Positions 60,604-64,000 of a DNA stretch of 64,000 nucleotides are shown here, in pieces (position 1 is the stretch's first letter; the number at the start of each line of letters is the position of its first letter). The stretch covers positions 248,001 to 312,000 of the forward strand of contig CAZYVI010000001.1 in assembly GCA_964651245.1 (NCBI GenBank), in the 5' to 3' direction. The position numbers and the translations under genes are program-made. The notes below the pieces were generated by a model, which was not told the origin of the DNA, searched no databases, and worked only from the letters and a program-made list of their open reading frames with translations. The DNA is from Avedoeria sp964651245 (lineage in GTDB: Bacteria; Chloroflexota; Anaerolineae; Epilineales; Epilineaceae).

Positions 60604-61129
60604 GCCGCTCGGGCGGCGCGTCGCGGACCGGCTCGAGGTCGACCACGACCGCGCCGTCGGCGATCGGGGCGCCCGCGACGATGCGTCCGCCGTCGACGAC
60701 CCGGGCGCCGTCCGGTGCGCCGCCCGGCCACGGCCCGTCGCGGCGGACGTGGTTCGCCCACCACCAGCCGATCGTCAGCAGCGGCAGGAACTGCGTCCCG
60801 GGCACGAGCGCCTCGAGCAGCGACGCGCCGCGCAGCGGCTTGAGCGCCGTCCGGTTGCTCACGAACCACGCCAGCGGCGCGCCGAACAGGTCGAGGCCGA
60901 GGTCGATGGCGTCGATCGCCAGCGGCAGCGCCAGCGGCACCGAGCGCAGCGCCCGCAGCCCGTCGTCGTCGAGCCGGACGGTGACGCGGCGGACCATCCG
61001 CACCACCACCCACAACCAGAGCGCCAGCAGCGCCAGCACCAGCGCCAAATAGGTGCCCAGCAGGCCCAGCAGCGTCCGCACGAACGCGCTGCCGCCGTCG
61101 ACGGCCTGGGCCGCGTGCGCCGCGATCAC
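60587..61129 (-). CDS. small membrane protein, unknown function
   Basis: 180-residue protein with an N-terminal span (about residues 20-45, TLLGLLGTYLALVLALLALWLWVVV) and a second hydrophobic region (near 120-140). No family recognised. Its GTG overlaps the sirtuin stop (GTGA) and its 3' end overlaps ATL by 17 nt. Confidence 0.65.
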   Translation of the reverse strand: MIAAHAAQAVDGGSAFVRTLLGLLGTYLALVLALLALWLWVVVRMVRRVTVRLDDDGLRALRSVPLALPLAIDAIDLGLDLFGAPLAWFVSNRTALKPLRGASLLEALVPGTQFLPLLTIGWWWANHVRRDGPWPGGAPDGARVVDGGRIVAGAPIADGAVVVDLEPVRDAPPERLSDGR

Positions 61130-62022
61130 GGCGCACCCCGCGCCGGCGCCTCGGGTCGCGCCGCCAGCAGCCCCGCCAGCAGCGCCGGCAGCACTTCGGC
61201 CGCGCGGCCGCGCACGACGTGGTGCGCCAGGTGCGACAGCGGCGTCGGGGCCGGGTTGACCTCGACCACGACGGCGCCGCGCTCGAGCGCCACGAGCGGG
61301 AAGCGCGCCACCGGCTCGACGAGCCCCGAGGTGCCGATGACGAGGAGCGCGTCGCAGGCGCGCAGCGCGGCCAGGGCGCGCCCGACGGCCGCCATCGGCA
61401 GCGCCTCGCCGAACCAGACCACGGCCGGCCGCAGCCGCCCGCCGCAGGCCGCGCAGCGGGGCGGCGGCGCCCCGCCGTCGTCGTGGTCGTCGGCCCGGCC
61501 GGCGTCGGCGCCGCAGTCGAAGCACCGCGCGGCGAAGATGTCGCCGTGGACGGCGACGACGTTGCGGCTGCCCGCGGTGCCGTGGAGGCCGTCGATGTTC
61601 TGGGTCACGACGCAGACGTCGCCGCCGGCCGCCGCCAGCCGCGCCTCGAGCGCCGCCAGCGCCCGGTGGCCGGCGTGGGGCCGGGCGCCGGCCATCGCCC
61701 GCCGCCGCTGCGCATACCACCGCCACACCCGCGCCGGATCGCGCGCGAACGCCCGCGGGGTCGCATGCGTCTCGGGATCGAACGTCGCCCAGAGCCCGCC
61801 GGCATCGCGGAACGTCGCCACGCCGCTATCGGCCGACATCCCGGCCCCGGTCAGCGCCACCACCCGGCGCGCGCCGGCCAGCGCCTGGGCGGCGGCGAGG
61901 GCCGCGGCGTCGAGTCCGGCAACGACCGCCTCCCCGGCCGATTCGATGGGGGCGGCGGCGTCGTCTTCGGCGCCGGCGGCGGATCGCGTCCGGGCGGCGG
62001 GGCGCGTCGTCGGGTGCGGCAT
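61126..62022 (-). CDS. cobB: SIR2-family NAD-dependent deacylase (CobB/SIRT5 type)
   Basis: 298-residue sirtuin. NAD-binding GAGMSADSGVATFRD, TQNIDGLH and the catalytic His159 in AVHGDIF are present; zinc Cys pairs are CFDC and CAAC. Residues Tyr103 and Arg106 in WYAQRRR correspond to the YxxR pocket of SIRT5 and CobB, which bind acidic acyl groups, so removal of succinyl or malonyl groups is likely besides acetyl. ATG 62022 is chosen because a -10 TATACT lies 7 nt upstream. Confidence 0.9.
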   Translation of the reverse strand: MPHPTTRPAARTRSAAGAEDDAAAPIESAGEAVVAGLDAAALAAAQALAGARRVVALTGAGMSADSGVATFRDAGGLWATFDPETHATPRAFARDPARVWRWYAQRRRAMAGARPHAGHRALAALEARLAAAGGDVCVVTQNIDGLHGTAGSRNVVAVHGDIFAARCFDCGADAGRADDHDDGGAPPPRCAACGGRLRPAVVWFGEALPMAAVGRALAALRACDALLVIGTSGLVEPVARFPLVALERGAVVVEVNPAPTPLSHLAHHVVRGRAAEVLPALLAGLLAARPEAPARGAP

Positions 62023-62029
62023 GGCGGGC

Positions 62030-62035
62030 AGTATA
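62030..62035 (-). promoter_or_regulatory. -10 element for the sirtuin gene (leaderless)
   Basis: TATACT on the minus strand ends 7 nt before ATG 62022, so transcription should start at the ATG. No ribosome site is visible. Confidence 0.55.
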
Positions 62036-62110
62036 GCCACGGCCGGCGCGCCCGGCCGCGGTCGACGCCGCCGCCCGATCCCGCCCGTCGGCGCGCCGGG
62101 CCGAATCCGC

Positions 62111-62116
62111 TACACT
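62111..62116 (+). promoter_or_regulatory. -10 element (TACACT) for the terminal propeller gene
   Basis: TACACT 40 nt upstream of ATG 62157, with GGAG at 62139-62142 between. No clear -35. Confidence 0.45.
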
Positions 62117-62156
62117 GTCGCCGCCCGCCCGCACGCCCGGAGCCACACGACCGCGC

Positions 62157-64000
62157 ATGACCCGCCGCCTCGCCCGACCGCCCGCCGCGCTGGCCCTGGC
62201 CGCGCTCTGCGCCATGGCCGCCCTGCGCGCCGCGGCCGACCGCCCGGCGCCGGCCGCCGGCCAGGCGTTCGGTGGCTGGGGGCACGTCGCGACGTCGCAC
62301 CTGCCGCCGCTGCCGATGGCGCCGATCGACCTCGCCCTCGACCGCGACGGCGCGCTCTTGGTGGCCGACGGCGACAACCGCGCGGTGACGGTCTTCCCGG
62401 ACGGCGCCGTCGAGCCGGTCGCGTGGTGGCAGGCGCCCGACGAGATCGACCGGCTCACGCCGCGGCCCGACCTGGCCTCGGTGCGGCTGCCCTACGCCGT
62501 CGCCGCCGACCCGCGGCCGGGCGACGGCCGGCGCTATGTGCTCTGGGGCGAGGTGTTCGCCGCCAGCGACAGCCTGGGCGAGGGCGTCACGGTCTACTAC
62601 CTCGAGTCGCGGCTGCCCGACGGGCGGCGCGAGTCGGTGGTCCGCGTCGAGACGTTCGAGCAGGCCCGCGGCGACCTCGGCGCGGCGGTCGACCTGGCCG
62701 TCCACCCCGTCGTCGGCAGCGTCGTCGCCACGCTCGGCGGCACGGCGCTGGCGGTGGACCGCGCCACGGGCCGGACGCTGCGGCTGGCCAAGATCGGCCG
62801 CGACGGCGAGCTCACCCGGTTCGCCGTCGGCCCCGGCGGCGACCTCGTGGCCGCCTCGCCCTGGACCGGGCTCGTCGTCCGGTTCAGCGCCCAAGGCGAC
62901 GTCCGGGCGACGTACGACGTCGGCAGCGGCGGCTACACGCCGCTGGCGGTGGCCGTCGACGCCGGCGACACCGTCTACGCCCTGGTCCGCCCGACGGACG
63001 CCCCCGGCCCCGACCCGGCGCTGCTCGTGGCGTTCGACGGCGGCGGCCGGCCGAACGTGCTCTGGACGGCGCGCGCCCTCGGCGCCCCGACCCCGGCCGG
63101 CGGCTGGCCGTTCGCCCTGGCCATGGCCGATGCCGGCCCGGCGGCCGGCTGGGCGGTCACCACGGCGGGCGTCGGACCCGGCGCCCGGCTGCGGATTCAG
63201 GGGCGCGCCGCCGGCGGCGTGAGCCGGCCGGCGCTGCTGGGCGCTTCCGCCCGCCCCGGCTGGTCGCCGCGGCTGGGCGGCGACGACTGGGGGGCCGGGC
63301 TGGCCCTGGCCAGCCCGCCCGGCGAAGCCGCCGGCGGCGCCGCCGTCGCCGCCCTCGACCTGCGCGGCGAGCGGGTCGTGGCCTTCGACGCCGACGGCCG
63401 GTTCGTCGGAGCCCGCCGCGTCCCGAGCACGACGCTCGACATCGCCCTGGCCGAGGGCGGCGAGCTCTTCCTGACGACCGCCGACGGCGCCGTGGAGCGC
63501 CGCGGCGCCGTGTGGGGCGATGTCGGCGACCACGACCCGCCGCCGCTGTGGCGCCGCCCGCTCGACCTGGCGCTGGGCGGCCGGCTGGCGGCCGGGCCGC
63601 GGCTCGTCGTCACCCAGCCGCGCCGCCGCGAGGCCGCGGTGCTCGACGGCGCCACCGGCGACGAGGTCGGCCGGATCCGGCTGGCCGACCGGCTCGGCCT
63701 CTGGCCCGCCGACGTCGCCGCCGTCGGCGCCGGCGCCGCGTTCCCGGCCGGCCTCTTCGTCACCGCCGACCTCGTCGGCGCCGAAGCCCAGGCCTGGAGC
63801 CCGATCGCGCCGGGCCCGCTGCGCGCCCGGTGGCCGATCGGGCTGCTGGCCGGGCCGCGGCGCCTGGCGGCGGCCACGGTCGGCGACGGCGCCGCGGCCG
63901 CGACGTGGCTGGCGGGGCTGCTCGTCGACGGCTCGGTCGAGGTCCACGCCGTCACCGAGCGCGACGACCGGCTGGTGGCGCGCTTCGAGCCGCGCCTGAG
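62157..64000 (+). CDS. secreted NHL-like propeller protein (3' partial), paralogue of 4486
   Basis: At least 614 residues, open to the window end. Signal peptide (to about residue 28), then GGWGHVATS and PIDLALDRDGALLVADGDN, matching the start of the 4486 protein (GGWGVVGRW, PVDLAVLPDGGFVVVDD). Propeller-type repeats follow throughout (DLAVHPVVGSVVATLGG; AVAVDAGDTVYALV; DIALAEGGELFLTTADG). No enzyme motif seen. If the paralogy holds, the missing end should carry the YLPL-type tag. ATG 62157 follows GGAG by 14 nt. Confidence 0.8.
   Translation, partial: MTRRLARPPAALALAALCAMAALRAAADRPAPAAGQAFGGWGHVATSHLPPLPMAPIDLALDRDGALLVADGDNRAVTVFPDGAVEPVAWWQAPDEIDRLTPRPDLASVRLPYAVAADPRPGDGRRYVLWGEVFAASDSLGEGVTVYYLESRLPDGRRESVVRVETFEQARGDLGAAVDLAVHPVVGSVVATLGGTALAVDRATGRTLRLAKIGRDGELTRFAVGPGGDLVAASPWTGLVVRFSAQGDVRATYDVGSGGYTPLAVAVDAGDTVYALVRPTDAPGPDPALLVAFDGGGRPNVLWTARALGAPTPAGGWPFALAMADAGPAAGWAVTTAGVGPGARLRIQGRAAGGVSRPALLGASARPGWSPRLGGDDWGAGLALASPPGEAAGGAAVAALDLRGERVVAFDADGRFVGARRVPSTTLDIALAEGGELFLTTADGAVERRGAVWGDVGDHDPPPLWRRPLDLALGGRLAAGPRLVVTQPRRREAAVLDGATGDEVGRIRLADRLGLWPADVAAVGAGAAFPAGLFVTADLVGAEAQAWSPIAPGPLRARWPIGLLAGPRRLAAATVGDGAAAATWLAGLLVDGSVEVHAVTERDDRLVARFEPRL

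Overview
The window is one stretch of very GC-rich DNA (about 73-75 % by hand count on sample lines) carrying about 49 protein genes and no RNA gene that I could recognise. The best fit is a Chloroflexota (Anaerolineae-like) bacterium. Reasons are the many secreted proteins with Thr/Pro 'PTPTP' linkers, several short terminal tags of the type L-Y/H-L-P-x-x-L-R-G, a 2-oxoacid:ferredoxin oxidoreductase with fused gamma-alpha subunit, a Bat/MoxR operon and a BdbC-type oxidase. This assignment is inference; no 16S or ribosomal gene is present to prove it.

Layout. 1-7.7 kb: a lipoprotein sugar dehydrogenase (5' cut by the window), a convergent acyl-CoA-dehydrogenase-like gene, an operon of dihaem cytochrome c, DHDPS-family aldolase and secreted beta-propeller, a DsbB/BdbC disulfide oxidase and a small secreted protein. 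7.7-7.9 kb: an array of GTAG-type REP hairpins in inverted orientation between two convergent genes; its GTAG supplies the stop codon of both. 7.9-11 kb: korB and fused korA. 11-14.5 kb: an orphan YnjB-like binding protein coupled to a two-domain SppA peptidase. 14.5-18.3 kb: a folate/pterin operon on the minus strand (folE, FolM-like reductase, folB, folK, GNAT, small membrane-anchored protein). 18.3-24.3 kb: a giant secreted protein with a tyrosinase-like domain, a HAD phosphatase and a DUF1800 protein. 24.5-31 kb: Bcp peroxiredoxin, aminotransferase, class A PBP, PETase/cutinase-like hydrolase and engB. 31-40 kb: moxR-DUF58-batA-batBC-batD-batE operon. 40-49.4 kb: M3 oligopeptidase, a 733-residue secreted protein made of thirteen identically spaced six-cysteine repeats, an Asp-box propeller, an L,D-transpeptidase and an unrecognised 827-residue secreted protein. 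49.4-50.85 kb: a low-GC two-gene islet with a metzincin-like protease. 51-64 kb: secreted propeller proteins, a frameshifted SLC13 transporter, formate-THF ligase, membrane proteins, an alkyltransferase-like protein, a SIRT5/CobB-type sirtuin and a second propeller protein running off the end.

Genes in operons are packed tightly, very often with ATGA or GTGA stop/start overlaps, and GTG starts are frequent. Promoters show a recognisable -10 (TANNNT) and usually no clear -35. Three genes have the -10 only 7-8 nt from the start codon and are probably leaderless. The cell-envelope theme is strong: peptidoglycan synthesis and crosslinking, Bat proteins, disulfide formation, and at least ten secreted or lipid-anchored proteins.

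The strongest candidates for something undescribed are the invariant C-x3-C-x10-C-x9-C-x10-C-x3-C tandem repeat protein (42019-44220), the shared LPxxLRG-like tag on four secreted proteins, the GTAG-REP array that ends two genes, and the low-GC protease islet.
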